From Campylobacter upsaliensis (lineage in GTDB: Bacteria; Campylobacterota; Campylobacteria; Campylobacterales; Campylobacteraceae), in contig NZ_LR134372.1 in NCBI RefSeq assembly GCF_900637395.1, positions 1,054,001 to 1,118,000 on the forward strand: DNA of 64,000 nt, given 5' to 3'. Of this stretch, positions 28,225 to 38,480 are shown piece after piece (the first letter of the stretch is position 1; every line of letters starts with the position of its first letter). A program made the translations under genes and the position numbers. The notes under the pieces were generated by a model, which had not been told where the DNA came from, did not search any database, and saw only the letters and a program-made list of their open reading frames with translations.

Positions 28225-29520
28225 CTACTCATTCATTATAGATAAAAGCTCGGTATTGTCTTTTGTTTTAAGCATTTTAGAATATAAAAATTTAAGCGCT
28301 TCCACATCGTCCATTTGTGAAATAGCAGAGCGAATCGCCCAAATTTTTTGCAGATTTGTAACTCCTTGCAAAAGCTCTTCTTTTCTTGTGCCTGATTTGA
28401 TGATATTAATAGCCGGATAAATGCGGCGATCGGAAATATTTCTATCTAGCACGATTTCGCTATTTCCAGTGCCTTTAAATTCTTCGAAAATCACCTCGTC
28501 CATTCTTGATCCTGTGTCGATAAGAGCGGTGGCGATGATGGTTAAAGAGCCGCCATTTTCTATATTTCTAGCTGCTCCAAAAAAGCGTTTTGGCTTATGC
28601 AAAGCATTTGCATCCACACCCCCGCTTAAAACCTTGCCAGAGCTTGGAGTCGCAGTATTATAAGCTCTTGCAAGACGCGTGATGCTATCTAGCAAGATGA
28701 TGACATCTTTACCCATTTCTACCATTCTTTTTGCTTTTTCTATAACAAGCTCAGCCACACGCACATGGTTATAAGCAGGTAAATCAAAAGTCGAGCTAAA
28801 TACCTCACCCTTAACACATCGTTGCATATCAGTAACTTCTTCAGGTCTTTCATCGACTAAAAGCACGATTAAATGCATTTCTGGGTGATTTTTAGCTATG
28901 GCTGTGGCTAATTCCTTCATCAGTTCTGTTTTACCCGTGCGAGGCGGTGCGACTATGAGACCTCTTTGCCCCTTACCTATGGGAGTGAAAAGATCTAGCA
29001 CCCTACCCGTGAGTTTCATCGCATCGTATTCAAGCCTAATTTTTTCTGTGGGAAAAATGGGAGTAAGATTATCAAAAAGAGGTCTTTCTTTCGCCTCTTT
29101 TAAAGGAAGGTAATTAATCGCTTCGATTTTTAAAAGTGCATAATATTTCTCTTGGTCCTTTGGCTCTCTAACCTGCCCAGTAACGATATCGCCTATCCTT
29201 AAAGCAAATTTGCGAATTTGCGAATTTGAAACATAAGCATCATTTACACTATCGCTTAAATTAGCATCCATTCCCCTTAAAAAGCCATACCCTTCGGGAC
29301 TAAGCTCTAAAATCCCCGTGAAAAGGATAAAGCCACCTTTTTTAGTTTGTGCTTTTAAAATTTCAAAAATTAATTCTTGTCTGCGAAATTCTCTAGGATT
29401 TTCTATCTCGCACTCATTTGCGATTTTAACTAAATTTTCTAAGTCAAGTAGCTTTAAATCTTCTATTTTATAGCCCTCAACGGGAACATGCGTTCTTTGA
29501 TGTTTTTTTTCTTTTTCCAT
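28225..29520 (-). CDS. rho: Transcription termination factor Rho
   Basis: Hexameric RNA helicase. 431 residues: Rho-N helical domain (about 20-60), RNA-binding cold-shock-like domain ([22 protein letters not shown]), ATPase Walker [16 protein letters not shown] and Walker [15 protein letters not shown], with Q/R loops in the C-terminus. The frame opens further upstream to 29550 but [13 protein letters not shown] at 29520 has AGAGGA before it and fits the family. Divergent from ccoI. Confidence 0.95.
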   Translation of the reverse strand: MEKEKKHQRTHVPVEGYKIEDLKLLDLENLVKIANECEIENPREFRRQELIFEILKAQTKKGGFILFTGILELSPEGYGFLRGMDANLSDSVNDAYVSNSQIRKFALRIGDIVTGQVREPKDQEKYYALLKIEAINYLPLKEAKERPLFDNLTPIFPTEKIRLEYDAMKLTGRVLDLFTPIGKGQRGLIVAPPRTGKTELMKELATAIAKNHPEMHLIVLLVDERPEEVTDMQRCVKGEVFSSTFDLPAYNHVRVAELVIEKAKRMVEMGKDVIILLDSITRLARAYNTATPSSGKVLSGGVDANALHKPKRFFGAARNIENGGSLTIIATALIDTGSRMDEVIFEEFKGTGNSEIVLDRNISDRRIYPAINIIKSGTRKEELLQGVTNLQKIWAIRSAISQMDDVEALKFLYSKMLKTKDNTELLSIMNE

Positions 29521-29595
29521 AAGTCCTCTGTAAGATATAGCAGTAATCAAAAATGTGATTTTAGTAAAAAATTCTTATTTTTGTCAAATTTAGTT

Positions 29596-29601
29596 TATAC
29601 T
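29596..29601 (+). promoter_or_regulatory. -10 element for ccoI
   Basis: TATACT 25 bases upstream of the ccoI ATG, in the divergent rho-ccoI gap of about 105 bases. Confidence 0.5.
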
Positions 29602-29625
29602 TACAAAAAAATTCAAAGTCAAAAA

Positions 29626-31980
29626 ATGAAGTGCGAACATTGTAAATTAAATTTCAAACAAGAACAAATGCGTGAAAAAAATGGCTTATTTTTTTGCTGT
29701 AAGGGCTGCGAAAGCGTGTATGAAATCTTGCAAGATAATGGACTTGATGAGTTTTATCAAAGACTTGGTAATCAAAGTCTAAAGCCTGTTAATTTAAGCA
29801 AAGAATTTAAAAATTATGATGAATTTATCCATATGAGTCAAGACGGCTTTAGCGAAATTCATCTTCTCATACACGGCATAGAATGTGCCGCTTGTATCTG
29901 GCTCAATGAAAAAATTTTAATCCGTCAAAAAGGCATTTTAGAACTTGAAATTAATCATCTTAACCATAAAGCTAGAATTGTATTTAACCAAAAAGAAATA
30001 AGCCTTAAAGAAATTTTAACCCTCATTGAAAGCATAGGCTATAAAGCAAGTGCTTATGATGTGAGCAAAAACGAAAAAAAGGCAGAAAGATTAAAACGCG
30101 AATTTTACTCTAAAATGATAGTTGCCATTGCTTGCGTGATGAATATAATGTGGATTGCCGTGGCAAAATATGCAGGCTTTTTTAGTGGTATGGAAAGAGA
30201 CATTAAGGATATTTTAAATTTCTTCGAATTTGTACTAGCCACTCCTGTGCTTTTTTACACAGGTTCAAGTTTTTATAAAAATGCTTTTAAAGCCTTAAAA
30301 TACAAGAATTTAAATATGGACACTCTTGTCATTAGCGGGGCGAGTTTGGCTTATATTTATTCTTTATGGGCGATGTTTTTTAGAGTTGGGGAAGTCTATT
30401 TTGACTCTGTGGCTATGATTATTTGCTTTGTTTTTGTGGGTAAATATTTGGAAGTTTTTAGCAAAAAACGCGCCCTTGACACCATAGATGGCTTAAATGA
30501 CTTTTTACAAAATGAAATTTTAGTCTTTAATGGAAATGAATTTAAGCCAAAAGAAGTGCAAAAAGTAGAATTGGGCGACATCATCTTGCTAAGAGCTGGA
30601 GATAAAATTTTAATCGATGGAATTTGCGTAAAGGGTGAGGGCAGTATCGATCGCTCCTCTTTAAATGGAGAAAACGCTCCACAATTTGTCCAAAAAGGAG
30701 ATGTATTACAATCAGCTTGTGTTTTAATAGATGGAAATATAGAATACAAAGCCACCAAACTTTACAAAGACTCTACACTCTCTAAAATCATCAAACTTTT
30801 AGAATTTGCAGGCTCTAAAAAGACAAAATTGGCTAATCTTGTAAGTCAAATTAGCGGCTATTTTTCAAGGACGATTTTAACTCTAGCTTTGCTTTGTTTT
30901 TGCTTTTGGTTTTTTTATCTCAATGAGAGCGTGGAAAAATCGCTTATTAACGCCATTTCTGTTTTAATCATCGCCTGTCCTTGTGCCCTAGCCCTTGCAA
31001 CTCCTGTGAGTAATTTAATCGCTTTAAGCAAGGCTTTTAGACATCATATTCTTTTTAAAGATTCTAGTGTGATTGAGAATTTAAGCAAGTGCGATTTTGC
31101 CGTTTTTGATAAAACGGGCATTTTGACAAAGGCGGAACTTCAAGTCGAGCAATTTTACCTTAGCGAAAAACTTGATCCTAATGAGCTTTATACCTTTTTA
31201 AGTCTTTCAAAACACCCCATAGCAAAAAGCGTTGGAGAGTTTTTAAAGCAAAGGGGTGCTAAAAAGCTCAATTTAGATTTCAAAGAGCTTCAAAATATCA
31301 GTGCTAGAGGATTAAAAGCGAATTTAAATGGAAAGCTTTTTTTAGGGGGCAATGAAGTTTTTCTAAGAGAAAATCACATCAAAATAGAAAAAAAAATAGA
31401 AAATTCACATTTTTTCTTTGCTAAAAATAATGAAATTTTAGCCTTTTTTGAGCTAGAAAGCATTTTAAGAGAAGGGGCTAAAGACTTAATCACATATTTA
31501 CAAAAAGAAAAAAAACAAGTGATGATTTTAAGTGGAGATAATGAATTTAGCGTGCAAAAAATAGCCAAACAACTTGGAATTTCAAACTATAAAGCTTCGT
31601 GTTTGCCAGAAGATAAAATGAGAGAATTAGAAAAGCTTTCACAACGCCATAAAGTTTTGTTTGTGGGTGATGGGATTAATGACGCTTTGGCTTTAAAATT
31701 TGCTGCGGTGGCTATTACTTTAAGAGAGGGGAGTGATTTGGCGATTGAAAATAGTGACATTTTGCTTTTAAAAAATGATTTAAAATCCTTACAAACAGCC
31801 TTCGAGCTTTCTCAATTTACCTTTAAAATTATCAAGCAAAATTTAGCCTTTTCACTTTTTTACAATGCTTTAAGCCTACCTCTAGCCTTTTTAGGTCTTA
31901 TTAATCCTCTCATCGCAGCCTTATCTATGTCTTTTAGTAGTATAATAGTCGTTTTAAATGCATTAAGGATTAAAAAATGA
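29626..31980 (+). CDS. ccoI: Copper-translocating P-type ATPase for cbb3 oxidase assembly
   Basis: Membrane ATPase of the CcoI/FixI type, supplying copper to the cb-type (cbb3) cytochrome oxidase. 784 residues: N-terminal cysteine-rich ribbon (CEHC...CCKGC), heavy-metal domain with GIECAACIW (about 77-85), membrane helices, phosphatase region, the transmembrane copper motif ACPCALALATP, phosphorylation site DKTGILTK, and hinge GDGINDALAL. The ATG at 29626 is chosen over an upstream open stretch that would run into rho. Stop overlaps ccoS (ATGA). Confidence 0.9.
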   Translation: MKCEHCKLNFKQEQMREKNGLFFCCKGCESVYEILQDNGLDEFYQRLGNQSLKPVNLSKEFKNYDEFIHMSQDGFSEIHLLIHGIECAACIWLNEKILIRQKGILELEINHLNHKARIVFNQKEISLKEILTLIESIGYKASAYDVSKNEKKAERLKREFYSKMIVAIACVMNIMWIAVAKYAGFFSGMERDIKDILNFFEFVLATPVLFYTGSSFYKNAFKALKYKNLNMDTLVISGASLAYIYSLWAMFFRVGEVYFDSVAMIICFVFVGKYLEVFSKKRALDTIDGLNDFLQNEILVFNGNEFKPKEVQKVELGDIILLRAGDKILIDGICVKGEGSIDRSSLNGENAPQFVQKGDVLQSACVLIDGNIEYKATKLYKDSTLSKIIKLLEFAGSKKTKLANLVSQISGYFSRTILTLALLCFCFWFFYLNESVEKSLINAISVLIIACPCALALATPVSNLIALSKAFRHHILFKDSSVIENLSKCDFAVFDKTGILTKAELQVEQFYLSEKLDPNELYTFLSLSKHPIAKSVGEFLKQRGAKKLNLDFKELQNISARGLKANLNGKLFLGGNEVFLRENHIKIEKKIENSHFFFAKNNEILAFFELESILREGAKDLITYLQKEKKQVMILSGDNEFSVQKIAKQLGISNYKASCLPEDKMRELEKLSQRHKVLFVGDGINDALALKFAAVAITLREGSDLAIENSDILLLKNDLKSLQTAFELSQFTFKIIKQNLAFSLFYNALSLPLAFLGLINPLIAALSMSFSSIIVVLNALRIKK

Positions 31981-32189
31981 ATTGGGTGATTATGATGATG
32001 ATGGGGGTTTCTATCATCGTTTTTTTTATCATACTTGCGACCTTGCTTTGGGGGGTTAAAAATAAGCAATTTGACGATGATTATAAATTTACAACACTAA
32101 ATGATGATGAAGAAAGCCTAAAAGAAGCGGTAGAATTAGAGCGTAGAAAAAAAGAAGCCTTAGCAAAAAAGGCTCAAAAAGAGCCTTAA
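31977..32189 (+). CDS. ccoS: Cbb3-type oxidase assembly protein CcoS
   Basis: 70 residues: one membrane helix (about 3-25, VIMMMMGVSIIVFFIILATLLWGV) followed by KNKQFDDDY, the CcoS signature, and a charged Lys/Glu tail. Needed for cofactor insertion in cbb3 oxidase. It overlaps ccoI by 4 bases. Its last codons form one arm of a terminator hairpin. Confidence 0.88.
   Translation: MNWVIMMMMGVSIIVFFIILATLLWGVKNKQFDDDYKFTTLNDDEESLKEAVELERRKKEALAKKAQKEP
32171..32185. terminator. Bidirectional terminator inside the end of ccoS
   Basis: GGCTC-AAAAA-GAGCC, followed by TTAATTAT on the plus strand and by TTTTTTGC on the minus strand. It serves ccoI-ccoS and the convergent cytochrome c gene, which ends one base after the ccoS stop. 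Confidence 0.65.
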
Positions 32190-32489
32190 TTATAGAGTTT
32201 CGATATAAGCTTCAATAGCTTTAAAATCTTCCTCCGTTAAACCTTTAAGGTTGATTTTCATAATTGCACCCTGTCCATAAGCATTTCTTTTACCCTCTGA
32301 ATATTCCTTCATATATTGAAGTCTTTCAGCAGTCGAAATGCTTTTAAGTGCTGGGACCTTATTAAGATACACCTTATCAGCCTTTGGTCCGTGGCAAACT
32401 GCACATTTTTTATAAAGCGTAGCACCATCTGCCGCATAAGCTGAGATAGCCAAACAGGCTAAAGCTGAAATTGCAACAAACTTTTTCAT
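32190..32489 (-). CDS. Cytochrome c553, periplasmic monohaem
   Basis: 99 residues: signal peptide (1-19, cleavage after ISAYA), haem-binding CAVCHG, and the axial methionine probably in GQGAIMKINLKGLTEEDFKAI near the C-terminus. Small soluble class I cytochrome c of the type that donates electrons to the cbb3 oxidase or cytochrome c peroxidase, consistent with lying beside ccoI/ccoS. AAGGAG precedes the ATG. Confidence 0.92.
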   Translation of the reverse strand: MKKFVAISALACLAISAYAADGATLYKKCAVCHGPKADKVYLNKVPALKSISTAERLQYMKEYSEGKRNAYGQGAIMKINLKGLTEEDFKAIEAYIETL

Positions 32490-32516
32490 TTTATCTCCTT
32501 TTTACAAAATCTCGTT

Positions 32517-32522
32517 ATTATA
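32517..32522 (-). promoter_or_regulatory. -10 element for cytochrome c553 gene
   Basis: TATAAT on the minus strand, preceded by AAGGA, 28 bases upstream of the ATG. Confidence 0.6.
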
Positions 32523-32574
32523 TCCTTAAAAATTTAATACTTCTTAAATTTCTCAATCATTTAAAAAATTTAAT

Positions 32575-32580
32575 TATAAT
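32575..32580 (+). promoter_or_regulatory. -10 element for gmhB, giving a leaderless transcript
   Basis: TATAAT ends six bases before the gmhB ATG (32587), so the predicted transcription start falls on or next to the first codon. No ribosome-binding sequence is present between them. Confidence 0.6.
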
Positions 32581-32586
32581 GATTTT

Positions 32587-33105
32587 ATGAAAAAGGCTTT
32601 ATTTTTAGACAGAGACGGCGTAATCAATGTCGACAAAAAATATGTTCACAAGATAGAAGATTTTGAATTTTGCGAGGGGATTTTTAAGCTTTGCCGAATT
32701 TTCACACAAAAAAATTATCTTATTTTTGTCATCACTAATCAATCAGGCATTGCAAGAGGCTATTATAATGAGAAAGATTTTGCGACATTAAGTGCTTTTA
32801 TGTGTGAAGAATTTGCCAAAAAAGGAATTTTAATAAATAAAATTTATCATTGTCCGCATTTGGAGGGTTGTGAGTGTAGAAAGCCAAAGCCCGGTATGTT
32901 TTTTAAAGCTTATGAAGAATTTGACATCGATAGAGAAAATTCCTTTTTTATAGGCGATAATCTCACAGATATGCAAGCAGGATTTAATGCAGGACTTAAA
33001 AAACTTTATCTCATAAACTCTACTCAAAAGGGCGATTTTTATCAAAATTATACTAATTTAAATGCACTTTTAAAAGACATCGAAAAGGGGGAAATATGCG
33101 TATAA
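32587..33105 (+). CDS. gmhB: D-glycero-D-manno-heptose 1,7-bisphosphate 7-phosphatase
   Basis: HAD phosphatase in ADP-heptose synthesis for the LOS inner core. 172 residues: nucleophile motif FLDRDGVINVD at the N-terminus, TNQSGIARGYY, zinc loop HCPHLEGCECRKPKPGM, and IGDNLTDMQAG. No Shine-Dalgarno; the promoter is so close that a leaderless mRNA is likely. It overlaps hldD by 10 bases and starts a gmhB-hldD-hldE-glycosyltransferase run. Confidence 0.92.
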   Translation: MKKALFLDRDGVINVDKKYVHKIEDFEFCEGIFKLCRIFTQKNYLIFVITNQSGIARGYYNEKDFATLSAFMCEEFAKKGILINKIYHCPHLEGCECRKPKPGMFFKAYEEFDIDRENSFFIGDNLTDMQAGFNAGLKKLYLINSTQKGDFYQNYTNLNALLKDIEKGEICV

Positions 33106-34043
33106 TTATCACAGGAGGAGCAGGCTTTATAGGCTCGAATTTAGCTCTTGCTTTACAAGAAAAGCACGAGGTTTTAATTATCGATAAAATGCGAAGTGAT
33201 AAAAGACTTGATAATGGAAATTTGGAGAGTTTTGGGCATTTTAAAAATTTACTTGAATTTAAAGGGGAGCTTTTTGTGGGTGATATTTGCGAGGCTAAAA
33301 GCTTTGATGTAATGCGTGAGTTTAAACCGGATATAATCTTTCATCAAGCAGCCATTTCGGACACCACAGCCTATAATCAAACCCAAGTTTTAAGCGTGAA
33401 TTTAAATAGCTTTAAGGACTTCATTAAGCTTGCTATTAAATGCGACTCTAAGCTTATCTACGCAAGCTCTGCTAGCGTGTATGGAGATATGCCAAGTCCT
33501 CAAAAAGTAGGCTATGAAGAGCCTAAAAACCCTTACGCTTTTTCAAAATTAATGATGGATAAACTTGCACAAAAATATTTTAACGAGCTTCATATCGTGG
33601 GGCTACGCTATTTTAATATTTATGGGAAAAATGAATTTTTTAAAGGCAAAACCGCCTCGATGATTTTACAATTTGGCTTACAAATTTTAAGTGGGAAAAA
33701 TCCGCGTTTATTTGAAGGAAGTGAAAAAATTTATAGAGATTTTACCTATATAAAAGATGTTGTAAATGCAAATTTAAAAGCCTTAGAAACAAAAAGTGGA
33801 ATTTATAATGTAGGCAGTGGCAAGGCAAGAACTTTTAAGGATATTGTAGATATTTTACAAAAAGAACTTGGCACAAATTTAGACTATGAGTGGATTAAAA
33901 ATCCCTATGAAAAAGCCTATCAATTTCACACCCAGGCACATTTAGACGAGAATTTTTACAAAGGCGAATTTGAGCTTGAGACTGGGATTAGAGACTATTT
34001 GCCTGAAATTAAACGCATTTTTGAAAAGGAATATAATGCTTGA
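33096..34043 (+). CDS. hldD: ADP-glyceromanno-heptose 6-epimerase
   Basis: NAD(P)-dependent epimerase converting ADP-D,D-heptose to ADP-L,D-heptose. 315 residues of the extended SDR family: [12 protein letters not shown] at the start, ASSASVYGD, and the YAFSK catalytic pair after NP. Good AAGGGGG site inside the end of gmhB. hldE starts within its last codons. Confidence 0.94.
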   Translation: MRIIITGGAGFIGSNLALALQEKHEVLIIDKMRSDKRLDNGNLESFGHFKNLLEFKGELFVGDICEAKSFDVMREFKPDIIFHQAAISDTTAYNQTQVLSVNLNSFKDFIKLAIKCDSKLIYASSASVYGDMPSPQKVGYEEPKNPYAFSKLMMDKLAQKYFNELHIVGLRYFNIYGKNEFFKGKTASMILQFGLQILSGKNPRLFEGSEKIYRDFTYIKDVVNANLKALETKSGIYNVGSGKARTFKDIVDILQKELGTNLDYEWIKNPYEKAYQFHTQAHLDENFYKGEFELETGIRDYLPEIKRIFEKEYNA

Positions 34044-35418
34044 AAATTTAAGCAAACAAAGCCCTAAAATTCTTGTTGTGGGTGATTTTATGGTGGATAA
34101 TTACATTTGGAGTGCGTGTGAAAGAATAAGCCCTGAAGCCCCCGTTTTAATCGCAAAATCCCTCAAACAAGAAAAAAGATTGGGCGGAGCGGCAAATGTG
34201 TATGCTAATTTGGCTAATCTTAATGCACAAGTTTTCGCACTTGGGGTCGTGGGAGATGATGAAGCCGGAGAGTTTTTAAAGCGTCATTTAAAAGGTGTTA
34301 TTCTCACACAAAAAGGACGCAAAACTCCTCTTAAAAACCGCATTTTAGCACATAATCAACAAGTTTTAAGACTTGATGAGGAAGATAGCTCTAAAATCGA
34401 ATTAGAAGAGGAGCTAATCTCAAATTTTAACACAATAACAAAAGATTTTGAGGCAATTATCTTGAGCGATTATGGAAAGGGGGTTTTGAGTGAAAAAGTG
34501 TGTCAAGCTCTTATTTGTAGGGCAAATGAGCTTAATATCCCTATTTTAATCGACCCAAAGGGAAATGATTATAGCAAATATCAAAACGCCACTCTCTTAA
34601 CGCCCAATAAAAAAGAAGCTTTGGAGGCTTTGAAATTTAAAGATTTAGAGGGGGAAAATCTAAAACTTGCCATTAAAAAGCTTAAAAATGACTTTCATTT
34701 AAAATACTCTATCATCACGCTTTCAGAAGACGGCATAGCCTTGTTTGATGAGGATTTACACCTAATCAGTGCTAGAGCTTTGGAGGTTTATGATGTAACT
34801 GGGGCTGGAGATAGTGTCATTGCTGTTTTAGCCTTTTGTCTAGCTTGTAAAGTGCCTATTTTAAAGGCTTGTGAATTAGCCAACGAGGCAGCGGCTGTGG
34901 TTGTAAGTAAGATAGGCAGTGTGAGCGTGAGTTTTGACGAGATAAAAAGTCTAAATTTAAGCACTTTTGAAAAGAAAATTAAAAGCAAAAATGAACTTGT
35001 AAGCCTACTTTCAAATTTAAAAGATAAAAAAATCGTTTTTACAAATGGCTGTTTTGACATCGTGCATTTTGGGCATTTAAGCTATTTAGAGCAGGCGAAA
35101 AAACTAGGCGATATTTTAATCGTAGGGCTTAATTCAGACGCTAGCATCAAAAGACTAAAAGGAGAAAAACGCCCTATCAATAAGGCATACGAAAGGGCTT
35201 GTATGCTGGGGGCTTTTTATTTTGTCGATTTTGTGTGTATATTTGAGGAGGATACGCCCATTGAGTTAATTAAGGCTTTAAAGCCTGATGTTTTGGTAAA
35301 GGGGGCAGATTATGAGGGCAAAGAGGTCGTGGGGAGTGAGCTTGTCAAAGAAGTGAGATTACTTGAATTTCGGCAAGGCTTTAGCACGACAGGCATTATA
35401 GAAAGGATGCGAAAATGA
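34036..35418 (+). CDS. hldE: Bifunctional heptose-7-phosphate kinase / heptose-1-phosphate adenylyltransferase
   Basis: 460 residues with two domains: PfkB-type kinase (1-310; [39 protein letters not shown]) and cytidylyltransferase-fold domain (about 335-460; [19 protein letters not shown] with the HxGH motif, and [11 protein letters not shown] at the end). It supplies ADP-heptose. An earlier ATG at 33970 lies deep in hldD and was not chosen. In C. jejuni gmhA follows; here a glycosyltransferase gene does. Confidence 0.94.
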   Translation: MLENLSKQSPKILVVGDFMVDNYIWSACERISPEAPVLIAKSLKQEKRLGGAANVYANLANLNAQVFALGVVGDDEAGEFLKRHLKGVILTQKGRKTPLKNRILAHNQQVLRLDEEDSSKIELEEELISNFNTITKDFEAIILSDYGKGVLSEKVCQALICRANELNIPILIDPKGNDYSKYQNATLLTPNKKEALEALKFKDLEGENLKLAIKKLKNDFHLKYSIITLSEDGIALFDEDLHLISARALEVYDVTGAGDSVIAVLAFCLACKVPILKACELANEAAAVVVSKIGSVSVSFDEIKSLNLSTFEKKIKSKNELVSLLSNLKDKKIVFTNGCFDIVHFGHLSYLEQAKKLGDILIVGLNSDASIKRLKGEKRPINKAYERACMLGAFYFVDFVCIFEEDTPIELIKALKPDVLVKGADYEGKEVVGSELVKEVRLLEFRQGFSTTGIIERMRK

Positions 35419-36158
35419 AAATTTTCATCATTAATCTCTTACGCTCTACGCACAGAAAAAAGGCTATGCAGAAGCAAATTTCTAAGCTTTTTAGCGAAAA
35501 TTCCTCCCTTAAAGATCGCTTAGAATTTATCTTTTTTGAAGCTGTTGATGGAGATGGGGGAGAAGAATTTGCCAAATTTCACCCAACTTGGACGAAATAT
35601 CTCAATGGTAGAAAGTTAAGTTCGGGTGAAAAAGGCTGTTTTGCAAGTCATTATAAATTATGGCAAAAGTGCTTAGAGCTTAATGAGAGCATTTTTGTGC
35701 TTGAGGACGATGTGGAATTTACTCAGGCTTTTAACGCAAACAATTTAGAAAAAATTTTAAAAAGTCCTTATGAGTATGTGAGAATTCACTACATAAAAGA
35801 AAAGAGTTCTTACGCTCTTAATAATCATTTTAATATCACTTTTTCAAATGTAGCGGGAACGAGAGGCTATTTCATCAAGCCTAGTGCGGCTAAAAAATTC
35901 ATAAAACACACGCGAATTTTAATCAATCCTATTGATGATAGTATGGATTATAGCACTGTTTCAAACATCATCTTTAAACCTCTTTTTCTGCAAGATTTTG
36001 ACACAGCAAGTGATATAGCCGCTACAAGAGAGAGAGAGAGAGAGAGAGAGAACAACTACAAATTCACGCGTGAGCTTTACCGCCTATATCGCAACGCAAA
36101 ACACTTTCTTCTCACACTCAAAGCAAGACTTCGTTTAATCTTTCTCCTTAAAACTTAA
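35415..36158 (+). CDS. Family 25 glycosyltransferase (LOS), with phase-variable C-terminus
   Basis: 247 residues of the Lic2B/LgtB-type GT25 family, which adds sugars to lipooligosaccharide: N-terminal [18 protein letters not shown], central [29 protein letters not shown] (donor/metal site EDD) and [17 protein letters not shown] run of 12 AG units (36027-36050) encodes RERERERE at about residues 205-212, followed by a basic tail ending FLLKT. Start overlaps the hldE stop (ATGA). The 3' end overlaps lpxD tail to tail by 24 bases. Acceptor and sugar unknown. Confidence 0.85.
   Translation: MKIFIINLLRSTHRKKAMQKQISKLFSENSSLKDRLEFIFFEAVDGDGGEEFAKFHPTWTKYLNGRKLSSGEKGCFASHYKLWQKCLELNESIFVLEDDVEFTQAFNANNLEKILKSPYEYVRIHYIKEKSSYALNNHFNITFSNVAGTRGYFIKPSAAKKFIKHTRILINPIDDSMDYSTVSNIIFKPLFLQDFDTASDIAATRERERERENNYKFTRELYRLYRNAKHFLLTLKARLRLIFLLKT
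36027..36050 (+). repeat. (AG)12 simple sequence repeat in the GT25 gene
   Basis: Twelve perfect AG units inside the coding frame. Loss or gain of units not divisible by three shifts the frame: one shift ends quickly after EQLQIHA, the other gives an unrelated tail of about 29 residues ending DFV. In the present length the frame runs to a natural-looking basic C-terminus. Confidence 0.9.
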
Positions 36159-37088
36159 AGCAATTTTAGCCTGCATTTTAAGCCAGTCTTTTTGCAGCAT
36201 TATAGGAAAGCCCCCATACACACGCCCACCTTCTAAGCTTTTACTCACGCCCCCTCTTGCTGCTATGGTGCTAAAATCGCCTATTTTAAGATGTCCGCTT
36301 GTTGCACTTTGTCCGCCCATTACAACATTACGCCCCAATTCGCTTGAGCCTGAAATTCCTGTTTGAGCGACTATAATGCAATTTTGCCCAATTTGACAAT
36401 TATGCCCCACTTGTACCAAATTATCCACCTTAGTCCCAGCTTTAATAATCGTGCTTCCAAACACAGCCCTATCAATAGTCGTGCAAGCACCTATTTCGAC
36501 AAAATCTTCCAAAATCACATTACCATTGTGATAAATTTTATAATGCTCTCCATTTTTATTATGCGCATAGCCAAAGCCATCACTTCCCATCACGCAATTT
36601 GCTAATAAATGGCATTTTTTGCCTATTTTAGTGTCATTATAAATGACGACATTAGGGTGAATCACACTTTCATCGCCTATACTGACATTATCCCCCACAA
36701 AAGCCCCCGCCATAATCACCACATTTTCGCCTATGTTAATATTATTTCCCAAATAAACATTAGGCATAATCTTCGCACTTTTTGCGATATTTTGCGACTT
36801 AACCTCGCTAAAAAGAGGTTTAGCAAAAATTTTACTTAAAAAAGCAAAGCTAAGATGAGGATTAGGAGAAATGAGAGCCTTAGTATCTTTTGGAACTAAA
36901 TTTTCATACTCTTTAGCGACTATGATAGCCGCAGCACCTGTATTTGGGATATCTTTAGCATTTTTCTCCCCATCACAATATGTTAGCTCCGTAAAACTAG
37001 CCCTTAATAAAGAATTAAGCGCACTGATTTCTAAATCCTCGCCCTCATATTCTAAACTTAAAAATTCCGCTATCTCTCTTAATTTCAT
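36135..37088 (-). CDS. lpxD: UDP-3-O-acylglucosamine N-acyltransferase
   Basis: Third step of lipid A synthesis. 317 residues: N-terminal uridine-binding domain (1-100) and a left-handed beta helix made of many hexapeptide repeats (IGENVVIMAGAFVGDNVSIGDESVIHPNV), with the catalytic histidine probably in QVGHNCQIG and a helical C-terminus. Convergent overlap with the glycosyltransferase gene. Confidence 0.94.
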   Translation of the reverse strand: MKLREIAEFLSLEYEGEDLEISALNSLLRASFTELTYCDGEKNAKDIPNTGAAAIIVAKEYENLVPKDTKALISPNPHLSFAFLSKIFAKPLFSEVKSQNIAKSAKIMPNVYLGNNINIGENVVIMAGAFVGDNVSIGDESVIHPNVVIYNDTKIGKKCHLLANCVMGSDGFGYAHNKNGEHYKIYHNGNVILEDFVEIGACTTIDRAVFGSTIIKAGTKVDNLVQVGHNCQIGQNCIIVAQTGISGSSELGRNVVMGGQSATSGHLKIGDFSTIAARGGVSKSLEGGRVYGGFPIMLQKDWLKMQAKIALSFKEKD

Positions 37089-37097
37089 TTTTTATCC

Positions 37098-38480
37098 TTA
37101 TCCATTAAAAGTTGTTTCTATCATACCGCTTGGCTTATCCACAAAACGCGAATTTTCCTTTTGAAATTCCACTTCAGCTGTGCCAACGGGACCATTTCTA
37201 TTTTTACCGATGATAATCTCGGCAAGTTCTTGCCTTGGATTAGGGATAAATTTAGGGTGGTATTCCTTCCCCTCTGCCTTTGCCTTATTTTCCCTTTCCT
37301 TTTCCTCTTGTTCCCTATACACTTCATCACGATAAACAAATAAAATCGTATCCGCATCTTGCTCGATGGCTCCACTTTCACGCAAATCACTTAACATTGG
37401 GCGTTTATTGGACCTATTTTCCAAAGAGCGATTAAGCTGAGAAAGTGCGATTATAGGCATATCAAGCTCTCTTGCTAAAAGCTTGAGTCCCCGTGAAATT
37501 TCACTCACTTGCAAATGTCTATCGCTAAAATTTGAATGACTCATCATAAGCCCTATATAATCGACCACACACAAAGAAATATCATCTTCTTGAGCCTTAA
37601 GTCTTCTTAAAATCGCCCTTATATCCGTAATGCTAGCATAACCGCTATCATAAAGAAAAAATTGAGTCTTAGCATAATAATTACACGCATCACTCACCCT
37701 ATCCCACTCATCATCATTTAAATCAGCGGTAATAATTTTTTGCAAGGGGATAGAAGTTTTAGAAGCGAGCAGTCTTTGCATAATTTGAATTCCGGGCATT
37801 TCAAGTGAAAACATTACCACACCTTTATTTTGCCTTAAAACATTATCGATAAAATTTAAGCATAGAGTTGTCTTACCCATACCAGGTCTAGCCGCAACGA
37901 TAATAAGCTCACCCCCCTTAAAGCCTTTAGTTTTATCATCAAGCTCACTAAAACCACTTTCAAGCCCTATGATGTGCTTATTTTCCAAACTTTTCTGCCT
38001 TTTAAATTCCTCTAAAAGCTCACCTAAAACCTCATTGACATTTTTAATATCAGCAGAATTAACACGGCTAATAATGGTAAAAATATCCTTACTAAGCTCA
38101 TCAGAAATTTCACTCACAGCCCTATTTGCACTGATGCGACTTGGTAAAAGATGAGCGAAACTTAAAAGCTGTCTTTTGATAGACTTCTCTCTCAACTCTT
38201 TAGCATAAGCACTAATATTAATCATCGAGGGGGTGGCGATAATTTCATTTAAAATTTGCTCATCTAATTTGCCATATTTTTTCAAAAAACTAAGCCCAAT
38301 TGGCTCTCCAGCATTCACACAAGAGACAATGGCTTTAAAAATATCTTGATGTGCTTTTAGGCTAAAGTCCTTGATTTCAATATCTCCAGCGATATTTGCA
38401 TAAACTTCCCCACCGCCTAACAAACAAGAGCTTAATATCATACGCTCTAAATCTAAATCATAATGCTCTTCATTATTCAT
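37098..38480 (-). CDS. dnaB: Replicative DNA helicase
   Basis: Hexameric fork helicase. 460 residues: N-terminal helical domain (1-150), Walker A VAARPGMGKTTLCLNFI (about 190-206), SLEMPG, Walker B LCVVDYIGLM, LSQLNRSLE and RESGAIEQDADTILFVYRDE. ATG 38480 has GGAGT upstream; an open extension to 38552 was rejected. Lies 9 bases upstream of lpxD on the same strand. Confidence 0.95.
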   Translation of the reverse strand: MNNEEHYDLDLERMILSSCLLGGGEVYANIAGDIEIKDFSLKAHQDIFKAIVSCVNAGEPIGLSFLKKYGKLDEQILNEIIATPSMINISAYAKELREKSIKRQLLSFAHLLPSRISANRAVSEISDELSKDIFTIISRVNSADIKNVNEVLGELLEEFKRQKSLENKHIIGLESGFSELDDKTKGFKGGELIIVAARPGMGKTTLCLNFIDNVLRQNKGVVMFSLEMPGIQIMQRLLASKTSIPLQKIITADLNDDEWDRVSDACNYYAKTQFFLYDSGYASITDIRAILRRLKAQEDDISLCVVDYIGLMMSHSNFSDRHLQVSEISRGLKLLARELDMPIIALSQLNRSLENRSNKRPMLSDLRESGAIEQDADTILFVYRDEVYREQEEKERENKAKAEGKEYHPKFIPNPRQELAEIIIGKNRNGPVGTAEVEFQKENSRFVDKPSGMIETTFNG

